Shown piece after piece: positions 12,861 to 24,671 of a DNA stretch of 49,777 nt. Origin of the DNA: Mycoplasmataceae bacterium (GTDB lineage Bacteria > Bacillota_I > Bacilli_A > Mycoplasmatales > Mycoplasmoidaceae); the NCBI GenBank assembly GCA_031282505.1, contig JAITDP010000004.1, forward strand, positions 1 through 49,777. The letters run 5' to 3'. A program made the position numbers and the translations under genes. The notes under the pieces are model-generated. The model was given only the letters and a program-made list of their open reading frames with translations, was not told the DNA's origin and made no database searches. Within the stretch, counting starts at the first letter, position 1; each line of letters starts with the position of its first letter.

Positions 12861-13055
12861 ATGGCTAAACAATCGCAAATCAAAAGACAACAAGCACAAG
12901 AAAAGAAACAAAAATTCCCTACTCGTAAATACAATCGTTGTACTCGTTGTGGAAAAAGTCGTGGATATATTGGAAAATTAGGTATTTGTCGTAATTGTTT
13001 AAAAGATTTAGCATCGAAAGGAGCTATACCAGGGGTTAAGAAATCCTCTTGATAA
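12861..13055 (+). CDS. rpsN: 30S ribosomal protein S14 type Z
   Basis: 64 aa, a zinc-binding short form with [20 protein letters not shown] (two CXXC pairs). The last codon is TGA (Trp) followed by TAA, so the protein ends KKSSW; this ending is the common SSW-type terminus and supports UGA=Trp. A TATAAT-like sequence lies about 5 nt upstream of the ATG, so it may also be transcribed separately from rplE. Confidence 0.97.
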
Positions 13056-13058
13056 TTT

Positions 13059-13454
13059 ATGACTAATTCTATTGCTAACCTTGTTATTAGTTTAAAAAAT
13101 GCTAACCTTATTGGTAAACCTGATATTAAAGTTGCTCATTCAAAAAAACTTGAAAACATCGCTAGTGTTTTAAAACTTGAAGGTTTTATTTCTTCTTATG
13201 AAGTTATCGATATTGGAAATAATAAAAAAGAACTTAAGATCGTTCTTAAATATGATAGCAAAAAAAATCCTGTGTTTACTGATATTCAACAAGTTTCTAA
13301 ACCAGGATTACGTGCTTATAGCGAATCAAAAAAGATTCCATATGTAAGAAATGGTTTAGGAATTGCTGTTGTTTCTACAAATAAAGGAATCGTTAGTGAT
13401 AAATACGCAAGAGAAAATAATGTTGGTGGTGAAATTATTTTGAAAATTTGATAA
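13059..13454 (+). CDS. rpsH: 30S ribosomal protein S8
   Basis: 131 aa, normal. ANLVISLKNAN near the N-terminus and the C-terminal GLGIAVVSTNKGIVSDKYAR..NVGGEIILKIW are S8 signatures. It binds the central domain of 16S rRNA. Starts 3 nt after rpsN. The final Trp is TGA before TAA. The usual next genes, rplF, rplR and rpsE, are absent here; about 60 nt of AT-rich sequence with a new promoter follows. Confidence 0.97.
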
Positions 13455-13513
13455 TTTTTATATTATTACTTTTCTATATAACACCTATATATTTATATAT
13501 AATATAAATTAAT

Positions 13514-13723
13514 ATGGCAAGACAAGACCAAATCACTAAAAAAAGAGCATTACGTGGCAACACTCGTAGTTTCTCAATGAATCATTCAAGACGAACTTGA
13601 GAATTAAATTTACAAAACGTTAATGTTATTGTTGGAAAAAATAAAGTTAAACGTATGAAAGTTTCCGCTCGTACATTAAAAAGTTTAAAACGTGATAATT
13701 TAATAGCTAAACCAAATCGATAA
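13514..13723 (+). CDS. rpmB: 50S ribosomal protein L28
   Basis: 69 aa; begins MARQDQITKKRALRGNTRSF and ends in a Lys/Arg-rich VKRMKVSARTLKSLKRDNL, the L28 pattern. TATAAT lies 10 nt upstream. Its TAA overlaps the ftsH ATG by one base, so rpmB and ftsH are probably translated together, an uncommon pairing. Confidence 0.93.
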
Positions 13724-15807
13724 TGGAAAACACTAAAACTGGTAACACTAAAAATAACGGTGTTAATAACGAGAATTCAGTAAGAGAAGTTGATAAGTCT
13801 ACAAGAAATAAAAAAATCCGTAATTGATCAATTTTAATTTTATTACTTGCATTAATTTCTTTATTATTTTACTATTCATGTCGTCCTACTAGTTATGGTT
13901 TAAATAATATTTCTAATATTCAATTCGATGACAACAAAAACATGCACATTTCTACAACTAACAATAAAGAATATGTTGTTGATAATCCTACAAATAATAC
14001 TTATTCAGAAATTTATTATTCTGCTGGTGACAAAATAAATTATTATTTTTATATAACAGACACTAATGGCACAAAATATAATTTCCGTGTTTCTGAATAT
14101 GCAGTTCCAGATGGGAGCAGCACTTGATATAAAGTTTATTTTGGTACTGCTGGATGCAATATTGAAATTGATTGAACCGAAGATTCTCCTATGGTAGATT
14201 GATATCGTACTGCCACAACTACCAAATCATTTATTCCATCTGAATCAACTCCGATTTGATACTATGTTCTTCAATTTTTACCAACTATATTCTTTATCAT
14301 CTTAATAATCTATTTTTGAAGAAAAATGGGAAGTAATGGAACAGGTGTTGGTGGAGAAGAATCAATATTTTCAATTGGAAAATCACAAGGTAAATTGGTT
14401 TTATCTAATGTAAAATTTTCTGACGTTGCTGGAATTAAAGAAGAAAAAGAGGAATTATTAGAAGTTGTTGATTTCTTAAAACGTCCTGCTAAATATGCAA
14501 GTATGGGTGCAAGAACTCCTAAAGGCGTTATTTTATATGGTCCTCCAGGAACTGGTAAAACTTTGTTAGCTAAAGCTGTTGCTGGTGAAGCTGATGTACC
14601 CTTCTTTCAAGTAAGTGGATCTGCGTTTGAAGACATGTTAGTTGGTGTTGGTGCAAAACGTGTAAGAGATTTATTCACAAAAGCAAGAAAAGCCGCTCCT
14701 GCAATTATCTTTATTGATGAAATTGATAGTGTTGCATCAAAACGTGGTAAATTTGATATGTCAGGTGGCGCTGGAATTGCTGATCAAACAATCAATCAAT
14801 TACTTGCTGAAATGGATGGATTTAGTACAAAGGCTGGAGTTGTTGTTATTGCCGCAACAAACCGTTTAGATACATTGGATGATGCAATTTTACGTCCTGG
14901 ACGTTTTGACCGTCATATTCAAGTTACTTTACCAGATATTAAAGAACGTGTTGAAATTTTAAAAATACATTCTAAAAATAAAAACATTTCTTCTGCTGTA
15001 TCTTTTGAAGATATCGCACGTCGTACACCAGGAATGAGCGGAGCACAATTAGAAAACGTACTTAATGAAGCTACACTATTAGCAGTACGTTTCAACAAAA
15101 CAACAATCTCTATGAAAGAAATTGATGAAGCTATTGATCGTACAATCGCAGGACCTGCAAAAAAATCTCGTGTGTTGACAGAAGCAGAAAGACGTCAAAT
15201 TGCAATCCACGAAGCAGGACATGCATTAGTAGGGTTATATACACCAGGCGGTGATGTTGTTGAGAAAATTACAATAATACCTCGCGGACTTGCTGCGGGA
15301 TACACAGTAAGCAATCCAATTAAACAAGAAACTAATATTAAAACTAAAAAAGAATTATTAGCTATGGTTAAAACATTAATGGGTGGACGTGCAGCAGAAG
15401 AAATTGAATATAGTAGTGATGAAGTATCAACAGGAGCAAGCAACGACTTATATAGAGCAAGCAACATCGTTAGAGCAATGGTAATGCAACTAGGTATGTC
15501 TGATGTGTCTATTGGTCAATTAGTTCCTTCAGAAGGCACAACAAACCCTTATTCTCAAAAACTATATAGTGAAGCTACTGCACAAAAAGCTGATACAGCT
15601 GTGGAAAAAATTATTAGAGATGAATACAACTCTGCCAAAGCAATTATTTCTAAAAACAAAAAAGAGTTGTTATTAATTGTTGAAACACTAATGATTTTAG
15701 AAACTATAGTTAAATCTCAAATTGATTACATCCACAAAAATAAAAAAATCCCTGAAGAAGCATTAAAAGCAAAGAAAGAAAACGACTCTTCTAAAGATAA
15801 GAAATAA
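13723..15807 (+). CDS. ftsH: ATP-dependent zinc metalloprotease FtsH
   Basis: 694 aa. A membrane-anchored AAA+ protease that degrades unassembled membrane proteins and regulators. Seen: a charged cytoplasmic N-terminus, first membrane helix (ILILLLALISLLFYY, about 45-60), an external domain of about 130 residues, second helix before FWRKMGSN, Walker A GPPGTGKT (273-280), Walker B IIFIDEID, the SRH (NRLDTLDDAILRPGRFDR), and zinc site HEAGH (496-500). Several Trp in the external domain are TGA. The start overlaps the rpmB stop (TAATG). Confidence 0.97.
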
Positions 15808-15845
15808 TCATACTTATTTTGTAGATAAAATATAATATTTTAATA

Positions 15846-16964
15846 ATGCATTTTACAGCAGATAAAAATACATTTCTTTTACAATTAAAGAAATCATTTG
15901 CCATAGTTAAAAAATCTGATGTGAATCCGATTTACGAAAATATTTTAATTGAGTGTAATAATGATGATGTATGTCTTTATACACTTAACGAAATCATAGC
16001 AATCAAATCAATTGTGAATAAAGGAGTTAAAATTGAATCAACTGGTAAGTGTATGTTGAATGCACAAATTTTTTATAAGATAATTGACAAATTAAGCGAC
16101 AATACTTTTTCATTTGAAACTATCGATGACAATATGGTTAAAATTACTAGTGGATCATTTGTTGCTAATATTAATTTATTTTCATATGAAGAAATTAATA
16201 TATTTGATTTTGAAACTTCTGAATTCAATAATACAATTTCAGGTGTATTTTTAAAAGAAATTAATGACAAATTATTAAAAATAATACCCGCATCTAAGAT
16301 TTTAGAAACCTCACCGTTTCGTGGTGTTTTATTAGACACAAGCAGAACAGAAAATTTAATCGAAGCTGTTGCAACCGATTCTTATCATTTAGGTTGTATT
16401 TCACAAAAATTTAGTGGTGATAAATTTAGAATAATTGTTAATTCTGAAATAATTAAAATTTTACATACACAAAATACCAATTCTGAAGATTTATTGATAT
16501 CTTTAAAAAATAATCGATTATTAGTTAAGATTGCTGATACGCTTTATAACTGTTCACTAATTGAAGGTGCTTATCCCAATACAAATAAAATCATTGAAGC
16601 ACAATATCAATTTAATTTTGTTGTTAATCGAAGTATATTTATCAACGCAATTGATAAAGCAATTGCTTTATCTGATGACTCATCTTCAACACCTATTGTT
16701 AATTTAACCGTTCTTGATCACTTGTTAAATATTGTAGGACATAATGTAGAAAAAGGGAGTTCAAATGAAGATATTGATGTTACAAGCAATATTGATAGTA
16801 AAATTAAAATCTTACTTAACGCATCAAATCTTTTGTCTCTAATTAAAAACATTGATACCGAAAATGTTCTTTTTAAACTTAATGGTTCATTTAGTCCTGT
16901 TATTATTAATAACGAAAACAATTCTAACTACATTTCATTAATTCTTCCAATTAGACGTTCGTAA
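15846..16964 (+). CDS. dnaN: DNA polymerase III beta subunit (sliding clamp)
   Basis: 372 aa, standard. Three repeated clamp folds are expected; visible hallmarks are FRGVLLDT..IEAVATDSYHLG in the middle and SLILPIRRS at the end, equivalent to the usual MPMR-type C-terminus. The clamp tethers polymerase III to DNA. TATAAT (15831-15836) lies 9 nt before the ATG. In most bacteria dnaN follows dnaA at the origin; here it lies between ftsH and proS, overlapping the proS start by one base, so it has been moved from the classic dnaA-dnaN pair. Confidence 0.93.
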   Translation: MHFTADKNTFLLQLKKSFAIVKKSDVNPIYENILIECNNDDVCLYTLNEIIAIKSIVNKGVKIESTGKCMLNAQIFYKIIDKLSDNTFSFETIDDNMVKITSGSFVANINLFSYEEINIFDFETSEFNNTISGVFLKEINDKLLKIIPASKILETSPFRGVLLDTSRTENLIEAVATDSYHLGCISQKFSGDKFRIIVNSEIIKILHTQNTNSEDLLISLKNNRLLVKIADTLYNCSLIEGAYPNTNKIIEAQYQFNFVVNRSIFINAIDKAIALSDDSSSTPIVNLTVLDHLLNIVGHNVEKGSSNEDIDVTSNIDSKIKILLNASNLLSLIKNIDTENVLFKLNGSFSPVIINNENNSNYISLILPIRRS

Positions 16965-18382
16965 TGGGAAAAATTTTAGTTAATCGAGTTGAAAATTTTG
17001 CAGATTGATACACATCTGTATGTATTGCTGCCAAATTATTTTCATATGGTTCTGTAAAAGGAACAATTAATTTTTTACCAAATGGATGAAAAATATGAGA
17101 ATTAATTAAAGAAAGTTTAGATAAAAAAATTAATGAGTGTGGAGGAAAAAATGTACAGTTACCACTTTTTATAAAAACTAGTGATTTTATCAAAGAAAAA
17201 GAACATATTGAAGGATTCGCACCAGAAACATTTATTTGTGATAAAGTGGGAAATGAAAAAATAGTTGACCCCTTAATAATTCGTCCAACAAGTGAAGTGT
17301 TATTTTCACAATTATTTAAAGATCAAATTAGATCACATAACGATTTACCTATGAAGCTAAATCAATGATGTAGTGTTTATCGTGCTGAAAAAAATACAAA
17401 ACCATTTTTAAGAGGTTGTGAATTTTTTTGACACGAACTACATTGCATGTTTAAAACCCCAGAAGATGCAATTAAATTTACATTAGAAATTCATGAGTTA
17501 TATAACGAGTTCCTTAAAAATGTTTGTTATTTACCTGTATTAAGTGGAAAAAAAACAGAAGGAGAAAAATTTGCTGGAGCAATTGACACATACACAAGAG
17601 AAGTGTGAAGCCAAGATGGCCAATGCATTCAAACTGGAACTTCTCATTATTTGGGGACTAACTTCTCGAAGATATATGATGTTAAATTTCAAAATATTAA
17701 TAACACATTTGAATACCCTAGTTATACTTCTCATGGCATAACAACGCGTTTGATTGGGGATTTAATAGTTGTTCATGGTGATGATAAAGGATTGGTTTTA
17801 CCATTTGATTTAGCACCAATTCAAATATCTATTTTAACACTATTTGCAAACAAAGACGAAAAAGTATTAGCAATTGCTAAGGATATAAAAAAGTCACTAC
17901 AAGATATCTATCGAGTTGAAATTGATTCTTCTGATAATTCATTCGGATATAAAATAACTGAACAAGAATTAATTGGCACTCCGATTTGCATAATTCTTGG
18001 ACCTAACGATATTAAGAATGATTCATGTGTTTTAATTAGACGAGATGATTCAATCAAAAACACAGTTAATATTAATGAAATTAAAAATGTTATTAAAGAA
18101 CAAAAACAAATTTATTTTAAAAATTTGTACAACAAAGCACTAAAAAATTTAAATGATTCTATTGTGGAAGTAGATAACATTGATGATTTTAAAAATGCTA
18201 TCAATAATAAAAAAATATGCTTATGCTATTTTGGTGGTACAATTGAAGATGAAAAAAAAATAAAAGAACTTACAACCGCAAGTCCGCGATGTGTAAAAGA
18301 AAATTTAATTAATAGTGATAAATTATGTTTCTTTACAAAAAAACAAGCAAAACAACTTGTTTATTTTGCGAGAGCTTACTAA
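16964..18382 (+). CDS. proS: Prolyl-tRNA synthetase, eukaryote/archaeal type
   Basis: 472 aa. The short form without the bacterial editing insertion: motif 1-2 region IIRPTSEVLF, ..[31 protein letters not shown].., then SHYLGTNFSKIYDV and VLPFDLAPIQI, and the C-terminal extension ending in an aromatic Tyr (FARAY), typical of eukaryote-type ProRS. Mycoplasmas usually carry this type, so it fits the lineage. It begins in the TAATG overlap with dnaN and overlaps the convergent galU-like gene by 4 nt. Confidence 0.96.
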
Positions 18383-19080
18383 ATTTTTTTAATTTCTCGT
18401 TGTGTTTTTTCTAATCCTTTAAGAGTTCCCATGTCATATGATTTGTATTTTTTATCATATACAAAATATTTTTCTCCATCTTTTATTGTTAAATTAATTG
18501 CATCTTGTAAATATTCAGTCTTAATATTTTTAATAGCATCAAAAATAGAATTAGGAAGTAAATAATAGCATTGAGAGCATAAATAAAAACCTTTTGGTAA
18601 AAATTTTGGTTTTTCAATAATTTTTGAAATTGTTTTATTTTTGTTAAGAAAAATAACACCATATTTTAGAGAATTTTTTTCATTTTCTTTTTGCGCTAAA
18701 ATTAATGGGTATTTAGAATTCACAAAATAAGATAATAGTTTTGTATCTAATTGAAAATGATCTGGGAACATCAATAAAAACGTTGAACCGTTAACAAACT
18801 TTTTCGCTTGATACACAGCATTTGCTAATCCGATTGGCTTTTTTTGTATAACAAAAACAAAATTATTTTTTGGAAATGCTGAAAGCAAATATCTTTTAAC
18901 AGTATTTTTTTTCGGTGATAGAACTATACAAATTTTTGCTTTTTTATCTGTTTTATTAATTAAATCAATTGTATATCAAATTACAGGTTTTCCATTGATT
19001 GGAACTAACTCTTTTGGAATTTTATCTGTTATAGGACTTAATCTTGTTCCTAATCCTGCACAAGGTATTAAATACTTCAT
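18379..19080 (-). CDS. galU: Nucleotidyltransferase, GalU-like (UTP-glucose-1-phosphate uridylyltransferase)
   Basis: 233 aa with UGA=Trp, shorter than usual GalU (about 290). The N-terminal nucleotide-binding signature GLGTRLSPITDKIPKELVPI and GKPVI are clear; the acceptor-metal Asp is in LMFPDH; KYGVIF..IIEKPKFLP follows; the C-terminus has YLQDAINLTI and YDMGTLKGL. Such enzymes make UDP-glucose for glycolipid or capsule synthesis. The reduced length falls mainly in loops and the C-terminal arm, so another NDP-sugar substrate is possible. It is downstream of miaA on the same strand, 20 nt apart. Confidence 0.82.
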
Positions 19081-19100
19081 CGTTATTAGATAGATAAATA

Positions 19101-19967
19101 TTATATCTTTTGTTTAATTTGTTTAATAACACTATCATAATTATTTCCATCATATTTTAAAGTGTTAATGTAGTGATGTTTAATTCAAGTTAATTGACGC
19201 TTTGCATATTGACGTGTTTTTTGTTTAATTAAATCAACATTAATATCTGTTTTTGTAATTAAACTTTGTAAAATATCTAGATATCCAATTGCTTTAAATG
19301 CATTTAATTTTCCAACATCATTATCTTTTTGATAAAGTGAAACTACTTCATCTTTTCAACCATTTTTTAACATTTTGTTAACATTATTATTAATATTTTC
19401 ATTCATTAAATTTCTATCAATAACAATTTCAATAAAAATAGGGTTGTATAATGGCTCGTTTTTATTGTGTAATTTATTACCACTATCAATAAGTTGAGCT
19501 GCCCGTATCAATCTTCTTTTATTGGAATGATCAATCTTTTTTAATACATCGGGTTTTCTTTCATTTATAAACTTTAACAATTGTTCACAAGAATAGTTTT
19601 CAAATTTGTCTGTTCGTGGTGGCGCAGACAAATCATAGTTATAAATTAAGGCATCGATATATAAATTACTGCCACCGACAATAATAGGAACTTTGTTTTG
19701 TTTAACAATGTGTTCTATTGTTTGTTTTGCTTTGTCTTGAAATATTTTTATATCTCATTCGTCATAAATAGATATTTCACCGTTGAAATAAAATTTTGCA
19801 AGCTTTGTTTCGTCTTTCGTTGCTTTTGCAGTGCCGATGCTTATTTCTTTATAAACTTGGAAAGCATCTGCGTTGATAATTTCTCCATTTATCTCATTGG
19901 CAATTTTTATTGCAAGTTTAGTTTTACCACCGCCAGTTGGTCCAACTATGACAATTACATTTACCAT
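19101..19967 (-). CDS. miaA: tRNA dimethylallyltransferase
   Basis: 288 aa with TGA Trp. It adds a dimethylallyl group to N6 of A37 in tRNAs reading UNN codons. Seen: P-loop [11 protein letters not shown] (residues 9-19), [44 protein letters not shown], ..[14 protein letters not shown] near the C-terminus. A TATAAT ends exactly 6 nt upstream of the ATG, predicting a leaderless transcript. It is divergent from lepA. Confidence 0.96.
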
Positions 19968-19973
19968 GTAAAA

Positions 19974-19993
19974 ATTATAAAGTAAATTATAAT
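19974..19993. promoter_or_regulatory. Divergent -10 boxes for miaA and lepA
   Basis: On the minus strand TATAAT (19974-19979) stands 6 nt before the miaA ATG; on the plus strand TATAAT (19988-19993) stands 9 nt before the lepA ATG. The start codons are only 35 bp apart, so the two -10 regions interleave. Confidence 0.7.
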
Positions 19994-20002
19994 TTCATTA
20001 AC

Positions 20003-21787
20003 ATGTCATCAGAAAGCAAAATTAGAAATTTTTGCATTATTGCTCATATTGATCATGGTAAATCAACTCTTTCTGACAGAATTATTGAATTAACCAGCGG
20101 CTTAGAAAAACGTGAAATGAAAGAACAAGTTTTAGATTCTATGGAACTTGAAAGAGAGCGTGGAATTACTATCAAATTAAATGCAATACAATTAAAGTAC
20201 AAAGATTATTATTTGCATTTGATTGATACACCTGGCCATATTGACTTTACATATGAAGTAAGTAGAAGCCTTGCAGCATGTGAAGGTGCAATACTTGTAG
20301 TTGATGCAACACAAGGAGTAGAAGCACAAACATTAAGTAATGTATTTTTAGCATTAGAAAATAATCTTACAATACTTCCTGTTATTAACAAGATTGACTT
20401 ACCAAGTGCTGATGTTGAAAAAACCAAAAAAGATATATATGATGCAATAGGGCTTGATGCATCCCATGCTTTAGCTATCAGTGCTAAAACAGGGTACAAC
20501 GTTAATAAACTATTAGATGAAATTATTGATTACATTCCTGTTCCAACAATCAATAATGAAGCTCCACTTAAAGCATTAATTTTTGATCTATATTATGACC
20601 AATATAAAGGTGTTGTTTGTTTTATCAGAGTTTTTGATGGAAAAATACATGTTAATCAAAAAATTAGAATGATGTCGTTAAATAAAGAATTTATAGTATC
20701 AGAAGTTGGTGTTAAAACTCCGAAAACAATTAATAAAGATGAACTATCATCGGGCCAAGTTGGATGAATTGCAGCAAACATTAAATCTGCGCATGATGTA
20801 AATGTTGGTGATACTATAACCGATGTTTCTAACCCAACCCCATTACCGTTGCCAGGATATAAAAAAATACTACCAATGGTATTTGCTGGAATTTTTCCTT
20901 TAGATAATGCAAAGTTTGAAGCACTAAAAGATGCAATGGAAAAAATTTCCTTAAGTGACAGCAGTTTATCATATGAGTATGAAACATCTCAAGCACTAGG
21001 ATATGGTATAAGATGTGGATTTCTAGGATTATTGCACATGGATGTAATTAAAGAAAGAATTAGCAGAGAATATGGTGTGGATGTTATTCTAACAGCTCCT
21101 AGCGTTAAATATAAGATAAAATTAACCAATGGCGATGAATTAACAATAGACAACCCTAGCCTATTCCCTGACCGAAGCGTTATAGCAAGTGTAAGCGAAC
21201 CATATGTAAAACTAACAATAATTAGCCCACAAGAATTCATCGGTGGGATCATGGAATTATGCCAACGATACCGTGGAACATATAAGGATTTAATACCTAT
21301 TGAAGGGAAGCGTTTAAAGCTGATTTATGAAATCCCTTTGGGGGAAATTATTTACTCTTTTTTTGACAATCTTAAGACTATTAGTCAAGGTTATGCGACG
21401 ATGGAATACGAAATTATCAATTATTTTGTCAATAATCTCGTAAAAATAGATATACTATTAAATGGAGACAAGGTCGATGCTTTTAGTTTCATCACGCATC
21501 GTGACTTTGCTCCAACAAAAGCAAGAAAAATGGTGGAAAGGATAAAGGAATATATCCCTAGACAATTGTTTGAAGTCCCAATCCAAGCCACTATTGGAGG
21601 AAAAGTCATCGCAAGAGAAACTATTAAAGCAATGTATAAAAATGTACTTGCTAAATGCTATGGCGGAGACGTTACAAGAAAAAAGAAACTTTTAGAACAA
21701 CAAAAAGAAGGAAAGAAGAAATTAAAAGCAATTGGTAGCGTTAATGTTCCACAAGATGTTTTTATAAAAATACTTGGCGATGAATAA
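20003..21787 (+). CDS. lepA: Elongation factor 4 (back-translocase LepA)
   Basis: 594 aa, normal. Translational GTPase that acts on stalled or mistranslocated ribosomes. The G domain carries [27 protein letters not shown] and NKIDLP. Domain II is followed by the LepA-specific C-terminal domain (..[42 protein letters not shown]..). One Trp (VGWIAANIK) is TGA. It overlaps the downstream transporter gene by 8 nt. Confidence 0.97.
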
Positions 21788-22385
21788 ATTTAAAATTAAA
21801 GATTATAGAAAATATGACATAGCTTCCTTATCTATTGCTATTGGTTTAAATTTTTCTATGTTTGTTACTGAAATAATTCTTTGTTGAATAATTAATTCAA
21901 TATCAATGATGAGTGATGCAGTTGATAGTTTTGGTGATGCACTAACATATAGTGTAGCTTTATATGCAGTTGTCAAATTGCAAAATAAAAAAGAAGATAG
22001 AAGTGTTATTTTAGGAATTGTACAAGTTGTTATTGGTTGTTTTATTCTTGAAGAAATAATTAGACAATATGCAATTAATGAACATGATGATGTTCAGCCA
22101 ATGTTTTTATTAATAATTTCTTTTTTTGCATTAGCTGTTAATCTTTTATGTGCCGTTCTTCTTTATTTAGGATCAAAAGATAAAAACGTAAAAGCGTCAT
22201 TTTGATTTTCAGCAATTGATTGCTTTGCAAATGCTTATACAATCATAGCAGCAATTATAATTTGAAATCACAGCAATCCACTGCCTGATTTAATTGGTGG
22301 AATAATTTTCTTTTTACTAGTAGTTTGAGCAGCAGTTGAAATATTTGTTAAGAATTACAAATACAAAAAAATTAGCAAAACTTAA
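21780..22385 (+). CDS. Short cation diffusion facilitator-like membrane protein
   Basis: 201 aa with TGA Trp. Starts [16 protein letters not shown] and has five to six hydrophobic segments. The stretch [16 protein letters not shown] matches the second-helix metal site region of cation diffusion facilitators (normally HxxxD / SxxxD), and [14 protein letters not shown] resembles the fifth-helix D/H site. The usual C-terminal cytoplasmic metal-binding domain is absent; the protein ends soon after the last helix. It may export zinc or another divalent metal. The start overlaps lepA by 8 nt, implying co-translation. Some key residues differ from consensus, so transport activity is uncertain. Confidence 0.65.
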
Positions 22386-22644
22386 GAATAAATTTAGGTT
22401 CTTTTCAATTTAAGTTATAAATCATTTGTCTACGTAATTCGTGTTTAAATAAAGAAATATCAAACAGATCATTTTTTTCATCTTTAATTTCTATTGTTAC
22501 AATTTTTTCTCCATCAACATCAGAAAAGTTAATATTAATTAAATCTTTTTTAAATTTTCTTGCACAAATGTTTTTTATCACATTAATAATAACTTCTTGC
22601 GAAATAATAATTGTTCCACTATTACAAATGAATGATACTTCCAT
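22372..22644 (-). CDS. Asp23/Gls24-like small protein
   Basis: 90 aa, two Trp/TGA-dependent codons at the end; terminates at 22372, overlapping the transporter gene by 14 nt. The N-terminal half (GTIIISQEVIINVIKNICAR) resembles the Asp23/Gls24 (YqhY-type) family opening, in which a beta strand leads into a helix. In Bacillus-related bacteria an Asp23 protein (yqhY) is encoded close to efp and nusB, and here the gene begins in the stop codon of efp (TAATG). The family's role is unclear; it is linked to envelope or lipid stress. The call rests on weak similarity plus synteny. Confidence 0.5.
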
Positions 22645-23213
22645 TATTCTTTTGTTCTACCAATATAAGTTCCATCAGATGTACGAATAAGTATTTTTTC
22701 ATTATTTTTAATAAATTCTGGAACTTCAATTTCCATATCATTTTGCAAGATTGCTTTTTTCATTCTTGCTGTAGCACCACTATTTTTAGGAGCATCTTCT
22801 GTTTCTTTAACGGTCATAGCAACAGATTCTGGAAGTGTAACTCCTAAAATTTCATCACCATATTTTTGTACACGAACTTGTAAACCTTCAGTAATGAATT
22901 TTTTCTCTCACTCTAATTTAGATTCATTAATTTCAATAGTTTCATATGTAACGTCATCCATGAATACATAATTTTGTCCATCAACATAACTAAAAGTCAT
23001 GGTGTTTGATAAAACATCAGCTTTTTCATATTTATCTTCAGATAATGTTTCTCAAGAAACACCACCCCTACGTAAATTTTTAACTCTAACTTTAATAACA
23101 GCTTTAGCCATTGATGTTTTATTGAAAGTGTTTTCTAAAACAAGATAAATATTTCCGTCACTTAAATATGTCATTCCAGGTCTTAAATCTTTAGCGTGTA
23201 TAATCTCGCCCAT
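22644..23213 (-). CDS. efp: Elongation factor P
   Basis: 189 aa, standard. It rescues ribosomes stalled on polyproline. Three beta-barrel domains: N-terminal KOW-like with LRPGMTYLSDG.., KTSMAKAVIKVRVKNLRRGG (including the tip loop where a Lys or Arg is modified in many species), then VTLPESVAMTV and a C-terminal domain ending SDGTYIGRTKE. TATAAT stands 6 nt before the start (23220-23225), so the message should be leaderless. It is translationally coupled to the downstream Asp23-like gene. Confidence 0.96.
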
Positions 23214-23273
23214 ACTTTTATTATAAATAACAAAAACTAAAATATTATTATTGTATAATATTATTTACTACAC

Positions 23274-24641
23274 ATGAATGTAATCGATTTTCGTGATTCA
23301 CTTTTTCCTTACATTGGTTTAATTTTAATGATTGTAATTTTACTTATTGTATTAATTCCTGCACTTACATTAAACTATCGTAAAGTTTTATTTTGGAGTT
23401 CTGCTAACTTTCTTGGATACTTTATTGGATGAGGAATTTTTTTATTAGTGGCTACCCCACTTGCTAATTTGATTTTAAATCAAGTAGCACTTGATAAAAT
23501 GTCAGGTCTTGATCGTTCAGTTATTATTCCTGTGATAAATCAAATAAGTGGAATAATTTGATTTTTATCATTTCTACTTTTATGAAATATTCTAATAGGA
23601 ATACCAGTTTATTTTTTTATTTATAAACGTCTTGCATTTAAAAAAGATAAAACACATCCACATGTTGCAAAGCACACAAAAACAGCGCATAAACAAATAC
23701 ACAATTATCGTATTCCAATGTTATTTGTTAGTCTAGTTGGATATGCACCAATTGCTATGAATGCAGGTACAGTTGCTGATTGTGTTACTGTTTCTCAATC
23801 ACATGCAAACAAAAGTGATTTCACTTCTAAAACATTTGATGGTTTATCATATCTATCTTATTCTGGTGATGTGCGTAGCACTATCGATGCTGTACAAGCT
23901 GGAATTAAAGTTTATAGTTCTACAATAACAACACCTAGTGGCACTTCCTTACACCCTTATGAAATAATTAAAAATTCATTAAATGATTTCTTAACATTTC
24001 CAGTGGAAACCGAGTACCCCGAACCTGATTTTAAAGAATATGTTGAAAAAAACTTTGTTTTGTATTCAGAAGAAGGAAGTGACAAATATTGATGCATAAA
24101 AAATTTAACAGCAGAAGAAGGTTTAGGTAATGTTTTTTATAGAAACCGCACTGTTTCATCAATGTTTTCACAACTTTTATTGCCCGATGTTATGAGCCAC
24201 GCAGTTGTTAAAATGTTGAATCAATGAATAAACTTAGAAGATGAAATTACATATGCAAGTTTAACTACTTTATGTATGTGTTCAGATTATACTGCATCTC
24301 CATTAGTGCCAAATCTCTCTATAGTAGATTTTTTAACAGGAATAAAAGAACCAGGTGGTATTTCTATTACTGTTCATGAAACTACTCCAAATACTTGTGT
24401 ATGACACTTATTAGTTACTCCAGAACAAGTACAAGACAATCGTATTAAAATTTTAAATAAATCATACAATAATTTTTGCGATACTATTACTGATAAAATT
24501 ATTGCTGATGGACAAGATTCTCAAGACGCTCCGGTTTTAAATTTAATAATTAAAAATGATATACTTCCAGTATTCTTTGCTAACAAAGATGCCAATGGAA
24601 AACTATATACAAATCCAAAGCAAATATCTAAAACTTTTTAA
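23274..24641 (+). CDS. Membrane protein with large C-terminal domain, unknown function
   Basis: 455 aa with TGA Trp. The N-terminal 110 residues hold three or four hydrophobic helices (YIGLILMIVILLIVLIPAL; FLGYFIGWGIFLLVATPLA; IIWFLSFLLLWNILIGIPV), loosely like CvpA-type membrane proteins. A His/Lys-rich loop (KKDKTHPHVAKHTKTAHKQ) is followed by another hydrophobic segment and a soluble region of about 300 residues. No catalytic motif is recognised. TATAAT lies 14 nt upstream. It is divergent from efp and upstream of dnaK, ending 4 nt before the CIRCE-like operator. Function unknown. Confidence 0.75.
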
Positions 24642-24644
24642 TAA

Positions 24645-24671
24645 TTAGCAATATACCCCACAGTTTGCTAA
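24645..24671 (+). promoter_or_regulatory. CIRCE-like HrcA operator for dnaK
   Basis: Inverted repeat with arms TTAGCAATA / GTTTGCTAA and a 9-nt spacer. The CIRCE consensus is TTAGCACTC-N9-GAGTGCTAA; each arm matches at 7 of 9 positions. It sits just upstream of TATAAT (24679-24684) and dnaK, the expected place. HrcA binding, hence heat-shock control, is inferred. Confidence 0.8.
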
